A DNA stretch of 64,000 bases, taken from NCBI GenBank assembly GCA_903873705.1, contig CAIQPK010000021.1, positions 1 to 64,000 of the forward strand. Direction: 5' to 3'. The translations under genes were made by a program, and so were the position numbers. Shown here piece after piece: positions 50,014-60,041 of this stretch. The notes under the pieces were generated by a model. The model saw nothing but the letters and a program-made list of their open reading frames with translations. It was not told the DNA's origin and searched no databases. The DNA comes from an uncultured Acidobacteriota bacterium. GTDB taxonomy: Bacteria > Acidobacteriota > Terriglobia > Terriglobales > Acidobacteriaceae. Position 1 is the stretch's first letter. Every line of letters starts with the position of its first letter.

Positions 50014-50155
50014 GTGGTGGGCGGGCGCGGGGCTCTGCGCGTCTGCCCGCGCGGGTGGCGTGGGGACGAGACAGAGCCGGAACCTCCAGAGCTCTTTCAT
50101 TGTTTCAGGGGGTGGGGTTGTGTGGGTGAGGGGGAATCAGGGTAGGTAAGAGCGA

Positions 50156-50183
50156 GGGCCCAGGGTCCAGGGCTCAGAGTCCA
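50156..50183. repeat. Heptanucleotide tandem repeat (GGGCCCA-type) x4, intergenic
   Basis: GGGCCCA GGGTCCA GGGCTCA GAGTCCA then GAAGGCTTG. Confidence 0.75.
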
Positions 50184-50583
50184 GAAGGCTTGTGGGCGGT
50201 AATGGGAGATGATGTCCAAGAATCGGAACCCTCGGATAAGCGCGGGCAGGCGAGGCGCACCTAGGTGGTGAGGCTCGGGTCGAGAAGACAAAGCGATGGC
50301 TCCCGGTGGAGGGGCAGGGCGCGGTGGGTGGCTGTTGGGGCAGATGAGGGCGAATGTGAACAAAATGTCATGCGGGTGGACGCGGGGATGGTTTTGCGCA
50401 TCTATCAGTGCGGAAGGGTTTACGGAGCGGATAGCGCGTGAACCTGGGGATGCGAGCAGCAGGGGAATGGGATTTTCGCGATTTCTCCTGTTTGCTGCCG
50501 GTGAAGGAGAATCGCTGCAGCCGGCAGACCCTGCTATCGCTAAAACGCACGCTTAATACGGAAGTAGAGAGGGCCTGGCAATC

Positions 50584-51054
50584 ATGATTGAAAATGGATC
50601 GGACAAGAACAAAGAGATGGAACGCGTGCTGATCGATGTGATCACCACACTGCAGGATGGACAGAAGGGTTTTGCCGATATTGGCGAGCACCTGCAGGAC
50701 GACACGCTGAAGCGCTACTTCCTGGCGGAGAGCCTGAAGCGGGCGAGCTTCCGGGCTGACCTGGAGGCGGAGCTGCATCGGGCGGGCATTCACGATGTGA
50801 AGGACTCGGGGTCGGTTGCGGGAACGCTGCACCGGACCTGGGGTGACTTCAAGGCGTCGCTGGGCGGCGGGGATCATACGCTGCTGGAGACGGCTGAGCA
50901 GGGTGAGGATGTCGCGAAGAAGACGTATAAGGAAGCGCTGGAGCAGGATCTGCCACTGCCGATTCGGCAGCTGCTGACCGAGCAGCAAGCGCATGTGCTG
51001 ACGTCTCACGATTTTGTGAAGCGGCATCGGGATGAGTTGAAGGAAGCGGCTTAG
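50584..51054 (+). CDS. PA2169/DUF2383 family four-helix-bundle protein
   Basis: VLIDVITTLQDGQKGFADIGEHLQDDTLKRYFLAESLKRASFRADLEAEL...GTLHRTWGDFKASL. Confidence 0.9.
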   Translation: MIENGSDKNKEMERVLIDVITTLQDGQKGFADIGEHLQDDTLKRYFLAESLKRASFRADLEAELHRAGIHDVKDSGSVAGTLHRTWGDFKASLGGGDHTLLETAEQGEDVAKKTYKEALEQDLPLPIRQLLTEQQAHVLTSHDFVKRHRDELKEAA

Positions 51055-51109
51055 CGAGCGGTAATGGAAACCCATGTCCGAGAATCCGGACCTGGGCACC
51101 CTGAGCATT

Positions 51110-51135
51110 GGGCGGTGAGGGAGACCTCGCCGCCC
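51110..51135 (+). terminator. Intrinsic terminator-like hairpin
   Basis: GGGCGGTGAGG-GAGA-CCTCGCCGCCC then TTTGCTGTTT. Confidence 0.7.
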
Positions 51136-51162
51136 TTTGCTGTTTGAGGGTATGGTGGTGCG

Positions 51163-51543
51163 ATGAGAGTTGGGCGCGTGGTGATGGGGGTGTTGTATGT
51201 GGGCGCGGGGGTGGCGCACTTTCTGCTGACGCGGACTTACGAGAGCATCGTGCCGGATTATCTGACTTATTACACGTCGGCGCGGACGCTGGTGGTGGTG
51301 AGTGGCGTGGCGGAGATTGCGGGCGGCCTGGGGGTGATGGTGCCGGCTACTCGGAAGGCGGCGGCTACGGGGTTGGTGATGCTGCTGGTTTGTGTGATGC
51401 CGGCGAATGTCTGGATGGTGCAGCATCCGGAGCGGTTTCCGGGGGTGCCGGTTTGGGCGATGTGGTTGCGGCTGCCGTTGCAGTTGCCGCTGATCTGGTG
51501 GGCTTGGCGGTATCGGCGGGGGGATGCGGTTGCGGCGGGTTGA
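51163..51543 (+). CDS. DoxX-like membrane protein
   Basis: Four-helix hydrophobic ORF; VVSGVAEIAGGLGVMVPATRKAAATGLVMLLVCVMPANVWM. Confidence 0.8.
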   Translation: MRVGRVVMGVLYVGAGVAHFLLTRTYESIVPDYLTYYTSARTLVVVSGVAEIAGGLGVMVPATRKAAATGLVMLLVCVMPANVWMVQHPERFPGVPVWAMWLRLPLQLPLIWWAWRYRRGDAVAAG

Positions 51544-51547
51544 GGAA

Positions 51548-51620
51548 GAGCAACTGCAAAAGCGTTTCACGCAAAGTTCGCCAAGAAGGGCAAGTGCACG
51601 CAAAGGGCGCGAAGGTTTCT
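51548..51620. repeat. Dispersed ACGCAAAG/TTCGC-type repeat, copy C (divergent)
   Basis: AGCAACTGCAAAAGCGTTTCACGCAAAGTTCGCCAAGAAGGGCAAGTGCACGCAAAGGGCGCGAAGG. Confidence 0.5.
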
Positions 51621-51775
51621 GTGGTGGATCAGGAAGGCGGCTGCGCTTGGTTCGGTGGCCCATCCTTTCGCAAAGGGCGCGAAGGGATGGGCTGTATGGA
51701 TTCGTGCGGGTACGAGCGAGAAGCAGATCCTTCGCGGTGCTCAGGATGACAATGTTGAAAGTTGGTGCCTGATCG

Positions 51776-52713
51776 CTAGTAGCCGCGGTGGTTGAGGTAG
51801 AAGACGACGGCGCTGGCGGCCAGGCAGTAGATGCCGAAGAGGTACCACTTGCCGCTTTCGAGCCAGGAGCTTAGCCAGCGCAGGGCGGCCAGTCCGGCTA
51901 CGAAGGCGAGGACCATGCCTATGAGAGCGGCTACGATGCTGCCGTGGAGGTCGAGGGGGGTGCCGCAGGCGGTGGCTAGCTGGGAGGCTTTGTGGAGGCG
52001 CATGGCTTCGCGGGCGATTGCGGGGGGGTGAGGATGACGGCGAGGGCGAAGCTGAAGCGCTCGGCGCGTTCGCGGGTGGAGCCGGTGAGCAGGCCGGCGG
52101 AGATGGTGGCGCCGGAGCGGGAGAAGCCGCGGAAGGGGAGGCAGAGGCCCTGGATGGCGCCGATCCAGCCGGCCTGGGCGAAGGTGACGTTGTCTCCGGA
52201 GCGGGAGGCGGCGCGGTCGTAGGCCGTGACCGAGCGGGCGACGGCGTTGCGCTCCTTCATGCCGGCCCAGAGGATGATGGGTCCGGCGGCCAGCAGGGCG
52301 GGGGCGACGAAGGAGAGGTGGGAGAAGATTTCTTCGATGTCGGTGGTGGCTGTGGAGCAGAGCGCGACGGTAGTGGCGGCGCTGGCGGCGGTCTTGAGGG
52401 AGTGCTCGATGAGCTTGATGATGGGGTAGCCGATGACCGCCGTGAGCGCGCTGGACCAGATGGCGCGGATGGCGAAGCGCTTGAAGGCGTCGGCGGTGGA
52501 GAAGTAGGCGCGCTTCCACTGGTTCCAGAAATAGACGATGACCGCAAACATGGTGCCGGTGTGGAGCATGACGAGGAGGAGCGTCATGTCGGGGGCGGAG
52601 GGGTCGAGTGCGAGGAGCTTTTCGGCTACGACGACGTGCGCGGAGCTGGAGACGGGGAGCAGTTCGGCGAGGCCCTGGACGATGGCCAGGATGAGGACTT
52701 TCCAGAGAGGCAT
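51776..52713 (-). pseudogene. uppP: Undecaprenyl-diphosphatase, frameshifted at a G7 run
   Basis: N-part MPLWKVLILAIVQGLAELLPVSSSAH...FSFALAVILTPP (52713 to about 52028), C-part AIAREAMRLHKASQ...FYLNHRGY in another frame (to 51776); one added base at 52022-52028 joins them. Confidence 0.85.
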
Positions 52714-52740
52714 GTTGTGATTTTAGCGGAGGTGGCGAAG

Positions 52741-52800
52741 GGCAAGGGCCTTGACGCAGAGTTCGCGAAGTTTAAGCGCCAAGTTTCGCGAAGTAGAACG
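52741..52800. repeat. Dispersed TTCGCGAAG-type repeat, copy D
   Basis: GGCAAGGGCCTTGACGCAGAGTTCGCGAAGTTTAAGCGCCAAGTTTCGCGAAGTAGAACG. Confidence 0.7.
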
Positions 52801-52821
52801 CGTGCGCGGAACGGTTGGGGG

Positions 52822-53832
52822 TTAGTCGCGGTCGTTGCCGAAGACGGGGATGCCCTGGGAGACGCGGAAGGCTATGGAGAGGGCGCGGGTGGTGTAGTCG
52901 GATTGGGGGTATTGGGTTTTTAGCTGGTCGGCTATGGACTGGCAGTTGCGGGCGGCGTTGTCGGCGCGCCTTTTGTCTTCCTGGACGGTGTACATGGTGA
53001 CGAGTACGCCCTGGCGATAGGCGGCGTTGTAGAGGGCTTCGGCGGATTTGGGGCCGTTGGGGAATTTGTCGGCGTACTTCTGGTAGAGGCTGGATTCGAT
53101 TTCGGGGCAGTGGGGGAGGCCCTGCCAGTCGCCGCAGAGCTTGTTGTCGATGAGTGCGTAGGCGGCGCGGGCGGCGAAGGGGGTGTTGGGATAGAGCTTG
53201 ATGACGCGCTTGAACTCGCCTTCGTAGAGAGCGGGGCGGAGGCTGGGGTCCTGCTCGCGGGCGCTGGGGAGGTCGGAGTTGGCGGCCTTGTCGAGCTGCC
53301 AGCGGATGTCGGCGGAACGGAAGAGAGCTTCAGCGGCGAGGGGGGAGTCGGGAAAGTAGTCGCCTGCCCGGCGATAGAGTAGGTGGGCGGCGGTGGCTGC
53401 GCCCTTGGGGGCGTGGGGTTCGGCTGCTTGCGCCTCCAGCTCGGCGGCCAGACCATAGATGAGGGCGTCGCCGCCTGGGGTGGTGGGGCCGACGACGCCC
53501 TTGTCGTGGATCCAGCCGGTGATGGGGTTTTCGGTTTCGTCGGAGAACTCGGGTTCGGTGTCTTCGTCCTGGGCGTCCTTGCTGTCTGTGTTAGCGAAGA
53601 CGCGGACCCAGGGGCCGTTGCGGCTGGTGACGACGACTTCGTGGCCGGGGGAGACGGTGGTGAGGGGAGGGGCGCCGGTGTCGGCTGTGGCGTAGACGTT
53701 GGCGGTGTGGAGGACGGTGGCGCGGGCGGAACGCTCGTAGCCGCTGCGGTTGTCCTTGGGCTTCTTCTGGGCGTGGAGGAGCGTAGGTGTAAAGAGGATG
53801 GTGGCTAGGGCGATGGTGTGGGCGGATCGCAT
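52822..53832 (-). CDS. Secreted SH3-like/TPR-like protein
   Basis: Signal peptide; ATVLHTANVYATADTGAPPLTTVSPGHEVVVTSRNGPWVRVFA; helical repeat C-terminus. Confidence 0.65.
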   Translation of the reverse strand: MRSAHTIALATILFTPTLLHAQKKPKDNRSGYERSARATVLHTANVYATADTGAPPLTTVSPGHEVVVTSRNGPWVRVFANTDSKDAQDEDTEPEFSDETENPITGWIHDKGVVGPTTPGGDALIYGLAAELEAQAAEPHAPKGAATAAHLLYRRAGDYFPDSPLAAEALFRSADIRWQLDKAANSDLPSAREQDPSLRPALYEGEFKRVIKLYPNTPFAARAAYALIDNKLCGDWQGLPHCPEIESSLYQKYADKFPNGPKSAEALYNAAYRQGVLVTMYTVQEDKRRADNAARNCQSIADQLKTQYPQSDYTTRALSIAFRVSQGIPVFGNDRD

Positions 53833-53937
53833 GGCTGTCAGTTTAGACGGTGCAAGCGGGGGTTGCGGGTGTGGGAAGTTTCACGCGAAGAAAAGCGAAG
53901 GGGGAAAGCACGCAGAGAAAAGCGAAGGCTTCTGGGG

Positions 53938-54999
53938 TTAGGCGAGGATTTCGGCGCGGAGGGTGGGGTCGAGGTTGCCGCCGGAGAGGATGGCGGCGAT
54001 TTTGCTTGCTTTGGGGAGCTCGTGGGCGTGGAAGAGGGCGGCGGCGAGGGTGACGGCGCCGGAGGGCTCGGCGGTGAGGGCGGTGGCGGTGAGGATGATC
54101 TTGAGGGCGGCGCGGATTTCGACTTCGGTGACGGTGACGATGCCGTCGACGAAGTGGAGGATGTGGTCGAAGTTGCGCTGGCCGAGAGATTGGGTGCGGA
54201 GGCCGTCGCAGAGGGTGCGGGTGGTCTTGGAGGCTGGCCACTCGACGAGAGTTTTCCTGGTGAAGGACTCGGCTGCGTCGGCGGCTAGTTCGGGTTCGCA
54301 GCCGAAGATGCGGGGGTCCAGGGCCCAGGGCCCAGGGCCCAGGGGGCTTGCTGAACTGTGAGCAGGGGACTCTGAGCGCTCGGCGGTGAGGAGCTTGATG
54401 GCGGTGGCGGTGCCGCTGAGGAGGCCTCCGCCGGAGACGGGGGAGAGGACGAGGTCGACGTTGGGGAGCTGTTCGAGGATTTCGAGGCCGCAGGTTGCCT
54501 GGCCGGCGATGATGGCTTCGTGGTCGTAGGGGGGGACGATGGTGTAGCCATGGGTGACGGCGAGTTCTTCTGCCTTGAGGCGGCGGTCGCTGGAGGCGTT
54601 GCCGACGATGACGATTTGGGCGCCGAGGGCGAGGGTGGCGTCGCGCTTAATTTGCGGGGAGTTATCGGGCATGACAATAACGGCTTTGGCGCCGAGGGCG
54701 CGGGCGGACCAGGCTACGCCCTGGGCGTGGTTGCCGGAGCTGTAGGTAATGACGCCGCGACGGAGCTGGTCGGGGGTGAGCTGGGCGATCATGTTGTAGG
54801 CACCACGGAGTTTAAAGCTGCCGATGGGCTGTGCGGACTCGTCTTTTAGATAGATGTCAGGGGCGTTGTCGGCGAGCTCGGGGAAGCCTGCGAGGCGTAG
54901 CCGGGCACGGCTCAGGCGGACGAGCGGGGTGCGGACTGCAGCGGGGGCGATGCGGTTTTGGGCGGCCCGGATATCGGCTAGGGTGATGAATTGCGGCAT
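53938..54999 (-). CDS. PLP-dependent threonine/serine dehydratase
   Basis: DIYLKDESAQPIGSFKLRGAYNMI; TYSSGNHAQGVAWSARALGAKAVIVMP; LSPVSGGGLLSG. Confidence 0.93.
   Translation of the reverse strand: MPQFITLADIRAAQNRIAPAAVRTPLVRLSRARLRLAGFPELADNAPDIYLKDESAQPIGSFKLRGAYNMIAQLTPDQLRRGVITYSSGNHAQGVAWSARALGAKAVIVMPDNSPQIKRDATLALGAQIVIVGNASSDRRLKAEELAVTHGYTIVPPYDHEAIIAGQATCGLEILEQLPNVDLVLSPVSGGGLLSGTATAIKLLTAERSESPAHSSASPLGPGPWALDPRIFGCEPELAADAAESFTRKTLVEWPASKTTRTLCDGLRTQSLGQRNFDHILHFVDGIVTVTEVEIRAALKIILTATALTAEPSGAVTLAAALFHAHELPKASKIAAILSGGNLDPTLRAEILA
54314..54341. repeat. GGGCCCA-type heptanucleotide repeat inside the dehydratase CDS
   Basis: GGGTCCA GGGCCCA GGGCCCA GGGCCCA then GGGGGCTTG; encodes PLGPGPWALDP. 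Confidence 0.88.
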
Positions 55000-55033
55000 G
55001 GGTGTTCAGTATAGTGGCGATAACGGGGTCCCT

Positions 55034-55351
55034 GTGACGAAGAAAGTCTGGCATGGAGTTCAGGGCAAGGTGACTGAAGCGACGGCGCGGATTACACGCG
55101 GACGAGTTCAGTATGCGGTGAAGTTCGCGTACGAGGTGCAGGACCGGAGTTATACCGGGTCGTTTTATACCTTCGCGGCGTATGAAGCGGGCGATCCGGT
55201 GGTGGTGAGGTATGACCCGGATCGTCCGGAGTGGAACAACTTTGCAGCGCAGGGGAGAGGCAGGAGGGTTGTGACGTTTGGGGTGGTCTGCTTTCTGCTG
55301 CTGCTGCTGTTGGCTCTGGCGGGGGTTTATCTGCGGCTGAAAGGGCGGTAG
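55034..55351 (+). CDS. DUF3592-like membrane protein
   Basis: VKFAYEVQDRSYTGSFYTFAAYEAGDPVVVRYDPDRPEWNNF plus C-terminal TM; GTG start. Confidence 0.75.
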   Translation: MTKKVWHGVQGKVTEATARITRGRVQYAVKFAYEVQDRSYTGSFYTFAAYEAGDPVVVRYDPDRPEWNNFAAQGRGRRVVTFGVVCFLLLLLLALAGVYLRLKGR

Positions 55352-55375
55352 GTTTTGGTGTTCGCCGCCCTCGCT

Positions 55376-56656
55376 TCAGGGTTGGTGGGCGGCGTTGAGG
55401 ATGAGGGCGAAGAAGTGGACGAGGCTCCAGCGGTCTTTGAGGGTGGGGTTTGCGCCGTCGAGGTTGATGTGGGAGAGGACGGGGGAGATCAGGACCGACT
55501 TCAGGGTGGTGGAGGGAAGCTCGGAGGCCATCCAGAGGGTTTCTGAGGCGGGACTGATGTTGTCGCCGGCGCCGTGGAGGAGGTAGACGGGGGTGGTGAG
55601 ACGGGCGAGGTGGTTGTGGGGACTGACGCCGGCCATGGCTTCGATGTGTTTGGTTTCGGCGGCGGCGAGCAGGGCGCGGGTGGTGTCGGAGGTGGTGTTG
55701 AGGAGTTGGCGGGACTCGGCTAGCTGGGTGGGCGTGAGGGCGGCTACGGCGGCCTTTTCGGCGGGGCCGTCTTCGTAGAGATGGGCGCGGAGGACGGCGC
55801 GGAGCGGTGTGGTATCGGCGGCTGGGACGAAGTCTTCGATGTGCTCGTACTCGAGGACGAGGGCGCCGTACTCGTGGGGCGGAAGGAGCTCGGGTGGGCC
55901 GGTGGGGCGGGGGTCTTCGCCAGTGCGGTAGTAGCGGGCTACGCGGGACATCTCGTCCTGGGAGCCGATGGCGACGACGAACTTGATGCTGGGCTGGTAG
56001 GCGGGGTCGGCGGCGGCGAGGAGAGCGAGGCCTCCGGAGAAGCTGAGGCCCATTACGCCGACGGGACTATGAGTGCGGTAGGGCATGCCAAGCCACCGGA
56101 CGAGGAGGGCGCGGGGGTAGAGAGCAAGGTTGTTACTGAATTTTTGCGTGGAGAGCCAGGAGGCGGCGTCGCCGATGGTGCGGACGGATTCGGCGGAGAC
56201 CTGGTAGTCCTTGATGCCGGGGAGCTCGGGGGTGAGGACGACGAGGCCGGTGGCGGCCATGGCGGAGGCGAAGGCGATGAGGCGGGGCTCGTCCATGCCG
56301 AGATGGTGGACGCCGTGGAGGACGATGAGGGCGGGGGCGTCAGGGTGGTTGGTGGGGGTGTAGAGGCGGGCGCGGATGGGGCCGTTAACGGTGGGGAGGG
56401 TGAGGTCGCGGGTGGTGACGGGCTCGTGGGCGACGGGGCGGAGGAGCGCGGGTAGGGGCTGGTTGGCGACGAGGTCGAGTACAGCGGCGGCCTGGAGGTG
56501 GGCTCGGACGACGGGCCAGGCGACGGTGGCCAGGAGGGCGGCGGCGACGAGAGCGATGAGCGCGGCGATACGGCGACGGCGGCGCGGCAGTTCGCGGCGC
56601 TGGCGGAGGTTGTCGGCCAGGTGGTGGAGGCCGTCGGGTGGGGGTGGGTGGCTCAA
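55376..56656 (-). CDS. Alpha/beta hydrolase
   Basis: ALIVLHGVHHLGMDEPRL; VGVMGLSFSGGLALLAAA; VYLLHGAGDNISP. Confidence 0.85.
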   Translation of the reverse strand: MSHPPPPDGLHHLADNLRQRRELPRRRRRIAALIALVAAALLATVAWPVVRAHLQAAAVLDLVANQPLPALLRPVAHEPVTTRDLTLPTVNGPIRARLYTPTNHPDAPALIVLHGVHHLGMDEPRLIAFASAMAATGLVVLTPELPGIKDYQVSAESVRTIGDAASWLSTQKFSNNLALYPRALLVRWLGMPYRTHSPVGVMGLSFSGGLALLAAADPAYQPSIKFVVAIGSQDEMSRVARYYRTGEDPRPTGPPELLPPHEYGALVLEYEHIEDFVPAADTTPLRAVLRAHLYEDGPAEKAAVAALTPTQLAESRQLLNTTSDTTRALLAAAETKHIEAMAGVSPHNHLARLTTPVYLLHGAGDNISPASETLWMASELPSTTLKSVLISPVLSHINLDGANPTLKDRWSLVHFFALILNAAHQP

Positions 56657-56667
56657 GGGAAGTTTGG

Positions 56668-57060
56668 TTAGCGGTTGTGGAGGAAGATGGCGATGGAGAG
56701 GCCCAGGGTAATGATGAGCAGCAACGTGGCGGCCAGAAGGAGGGTAGCGATGCGGTCGAGGCGGCGCTCCAGGTTTTCAACGCGAGCCTCAGAGGCGGCT
56801 ATGGCGGCGGTAGTGGAGCGGACGTCGATGGCGATGGTGGCGAGTTTTTCGGACTGGTCGTTGAGCTGGCGGTAGAGACCGGCGTGGGAGGCGGTGACCT
56901 GGCCGAGGTCGCCGCGGAGGCCTTCAGCCATGGCTTCCATGGCGCGACGGTTGGCTTCTTCGCCGGCGGTCTTCGACTGGAGGAAGCGGTCGAGGAGCGG
57001 GACCAGGCGGGAGGCGTGGGGAAGGAGCTCGATGAGCTGCGCGAGAACTTTAGGCCACAT
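56668..57060 (-). CDS. Coiled-coil, C-terminally anchored hypothetical protein
   Basis: ATIAIDVRSTTAAIAASEARVENLERRLDRIATLLLAATLLLIITLGLSIAIFL. Confidence 0.65.
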   Translation of the reverse strand: MWPKVLAQLIELLPHASRLVPLLDRFLQSKTAGEEANRRAMEAMAEGLRGDLGQVTASHAGLYRQLNDQSEKLATIAIDVRSTTAAIAASEARVENLERRLDRIATLLLAATLLLIITLGLSIAIFLHNR

Positions 57061-57079
57061 GGGTTTTATTGTAGGGGCT

Positions 57080-57559
57080 TCACTCGGCTACGACGACGGC
57101 GGAGTGGGCGAAGCGACGTTTGCGGCGGTGGTCGAGAATGAGGGCGACGATGGTGGCGAGGACGATGGCGGCGATGATGGCTTGCGACCAGACGCAGTAG
57201 ATGCACCACTTTTCGATGACGAAGGCTTCCATGTAGGAGAGGAAGGCAGCGAAGGCAAAGCCGATTTCGGCGGCCTGCAGGGTGAGCCAGAGACGATTGG
57301 CGAGGGCGAGACCGAGGATCAGGAGATAGCCGACGATGCCGAGTGCGGCGACGGGGAGGTGGATCTTTGAGGTGGTGGCGTCGTCGTTGAAGGAGGTGGG
57401 GGGGAAGACGGCGAATCGGGAGTGATTGACGGCGCCGCAGTCCCATTTTTCGGTGACGGCGCAGGGCGGGGCAGCGCTGGGGTCCTGCAGGTGGATGCGG
57501 AGTGCGAGGGCGGAATCGATGATGCCGGCAAGAGCGAGTAGAGCGATGAGATAGCGCAT
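57080..57559 (-). CDS. Vitamin K epoxide reductase family protein
   Basis: MRYLIALLALAGIIDSALALRIHL...WDCGAVNHSRFAVF...EKWCIYCVWSQAIIAAI. Confidence 0.9.
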   Translation of the reverse strand: MRYLIALLALAGIIDSALALRIHLQDPSAAPPCAVTEKWDCGAVNHSRFAVFPPTSFNDDATTSKIHLPVAALGIVGYLLILGLALANRLWLTLQAAEIGFAFAAFLSYMEAFVIEKWCIYCVWSQAIIAAIVLATIVALILDHRRKRRFAHSAVVVAE

Positions 57560-57623
57560 GGCTTTGGCTATTGTAGCCGGGCGCCCGTGTGAGATCGGGC
57601 AGGAACGGGGCTTAAAAGGAAAA

Positions 57624-57648
57624 GGCGGCAGCGATGAACGCTGCCGCC
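57624..57648. terminator. Intrinsic terminator-like hairpin
   Basis: GGCGGCAGCG-ATGAA-CGCTGCCGCC. Confidence 0.65.
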
Positions 57649-57665
57649 CTAGGTGTTGGTTTGGA

Positions 57666-59801
57666 TTACTGAGGCTGGGTGAAGTTGCCCAGCGGAAGCA
57701 GGGGCCAGGTGGGAGCCGCCACGCCGATGACCTGAAGCATGGCGCTGCTGCCGGGGATGGTGGCCCACATTGAACCGGTGGAGTCGAGTGCCACACTGCT
57801 GATACCGGTGTAGGGGGCCGTGTTGCAGGTGGCGTTGCCTGTGGTGGTGGCGTAGTGGCAGGGATTGAGTATGACCGTGGTTGAGGTGGCCGGGATGTAC
57901 TTGACCAGCTGGCTTCCATCCGCGGCAAAGACCGTGCCGCTGCCGTCGACGCGGTCAGCCACTACGGCGTTGCCAGCCGTAGAGATGCTGCCTACGGTGC
58001 CACCGGTGACGGTGTCGCCGGTGAGGGTGGGATTGATGGGGGTAAAGCCCGATGAAGGACCGGCGGTGGATACATATGCGGTGTAGCTTCCGGCGCCGTT
58101 ATCCTTGAAGGCGATTCCCGAAGCGAAGGAATCGGGGATGCCGAAGAATACGAAGTTGGGACCTGAGTAAGAGGGAGAAGCGACGGTGCCGGTGTTCTGA
58201 AGGACTTGAACGCCGTTCTCACCCGCTACCGACGAACCGGCGACTGCCCAGATGTTCTGGTGAGCGTCGACCGCGATGGCGGTTGCCGCACCCTCAAGAC
58301 CGGTGATCAGCGATTCGTTCACGCTGCCGGCGGGGATCTCGACGATGGTCCTGTTCGAGGTGGTGGAGTACCAGAGGTTGTTCTTGGCGTCGATTGCTGC
58401 CGCGATCGGGGTGTCTGTCCCTTCGTGGAAGGTGAGCGGGGTGGGATTGATGGCACCGGACGTGGTGTCGATGCTTTAGCGGGCGATTGCGGTACCGGAG
58501 GTGCCGGTGGGGCTACCGAGAACGAAGAGATTGCCGATGGAGTCGACGGCCGCGGCTGATGCGGTGGGGTCGACGGTGTTATCCGGGGTGAAGCTGACGA
58601 GCGTGCCGTTGCTGGTGAGGGAGGCGACGTTGTACTTGGTCTTAGCCGACGAGTTGTAGTTGCCGATGTAGACGTTGTCGTTGATATCGAGCGCCGCCGA
58701 GTAGGGGTAGGTAAAGCCCTGTACGCCGGTGGTCTTGCCGAAGGTGCTGGCGTAGATGATGGCCACGCTGTAGTCGTGGGGGGCCACGGTCAGAGTCGGC
58801 TGATAAAAGCTGGTCTGGGGTGTGGCGGCGTTGAAGAAGTCCGGCGTGGTGTGGCCGCTGCCTGCGAGGGTCGGGTTCTTTGCCAGGTTGACTGCCACCT
58901 GGAAGATGTTGCCTGTGGTGGCGGTCTGGGTTGAGGCGAAGATGGCCGTGCAGGAGGCACTGGTGCCGTTGCTGTTGACGCAGGCGACCAGCGAGTTGGC
59001 GATGGAGTTGATCAGCTGCAGGGGAACGCGTGCCAGGGGTGTTCCCGGCAGACTGGAGGCGCCGTCTACGGTGAAGGGATTGACGAGGTTGGCGGCGTTG
59101 AGGAAGGCGTGACGGAGACCGGCTGCCTTGGTGGTGGCGCATGTGGAGCCGTTGGCAACGCAACCTACTGAAGCGTTGTTCGCGTCGGGCGCTCCGATGC
59201 TAACGACGGCGGCTGCACCGGTGCCGGTGACAGCAGAGAAGCTACCGAGGGCGTAGGCTGTGGCGACGGTGGTGCGCTCGTTCATGAAGATGAAGCCGCC
59301 GGTGCACTGTCCGGCGGTGAAGAGGTCTTCGCAACGGCCGAGTGCGGCAACGAGTGCGGCCTTGGAGTTGAAGCCGGAGCCGGTATCGCCGCCGGTTCCG
59401 ACGACGTAGAGGAACTGCCCAGCCGGGCAGGAATAGCCGCCGGCAAACTGGAAGGCGCCGTCAGCGCCGGTATCCTGGCCGGCGGATGCGCCGACCTGGT
59501 TGGCTTCCTGCACCATGTGGGCTACGCCGTAGCCGCCGTTGGTGCCGTCGGCATTTCCAGTGACATAGAGCTTGATTGTTGCACCTGAGATCGGGTTAGG
59601 ACCGCCGTACAGCTTGCCGCCCATAGCTGCGGCAGAGATTGTTCCTGTCGAAGTGGCAGTACCGCCGATTCCGCAACCGGCAATCAGTACTGAGCCAGCG
59701 ACGCCAGCGACCGCGGCTAAAACGAGGCGGCCACGAAAAGTGAGGGAATGGGAATGGGAGGTCATGTCGGCTCCTGAATGCAGGGATGTCAAGCAAATCA
59801 A
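57666..59801 (-). pseudogene. Secreted NHL/beta-propeller-like protein interrupted by an in-frame TAA at 58476-58478
   Basis: ORFs 58476..59801 and 57666..58322 share a frame; sequence between reads SIDTTSGAINPTPLTFHEGTDTPIAAAIDAKNNLWYSTTSNRTIVEIPAGS with no other stop. Confidence 0.75.
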
Positions 59802-60041
59802 TAGAATTGGCAGAATTGGCCTGCCTATGAGGCTAGGCTAATAATGCAGTGCCGTAAAGGGAATTCGACCGCGAAAATAAAAATGGCTGGGCTTACGGTG
59901 AACAGTCACCGGCGCTCACGAGTGGAGTTCCGTCTCCGTAAACGCGCAGAGAGATGAAAAAAATCTCACTGCGGGGCCGGAGCGAGATTCTTCCGACATT
60001 GCGGTAGGATTCGGAAATCGACAAAGGGAGCTTGGGCGGGT

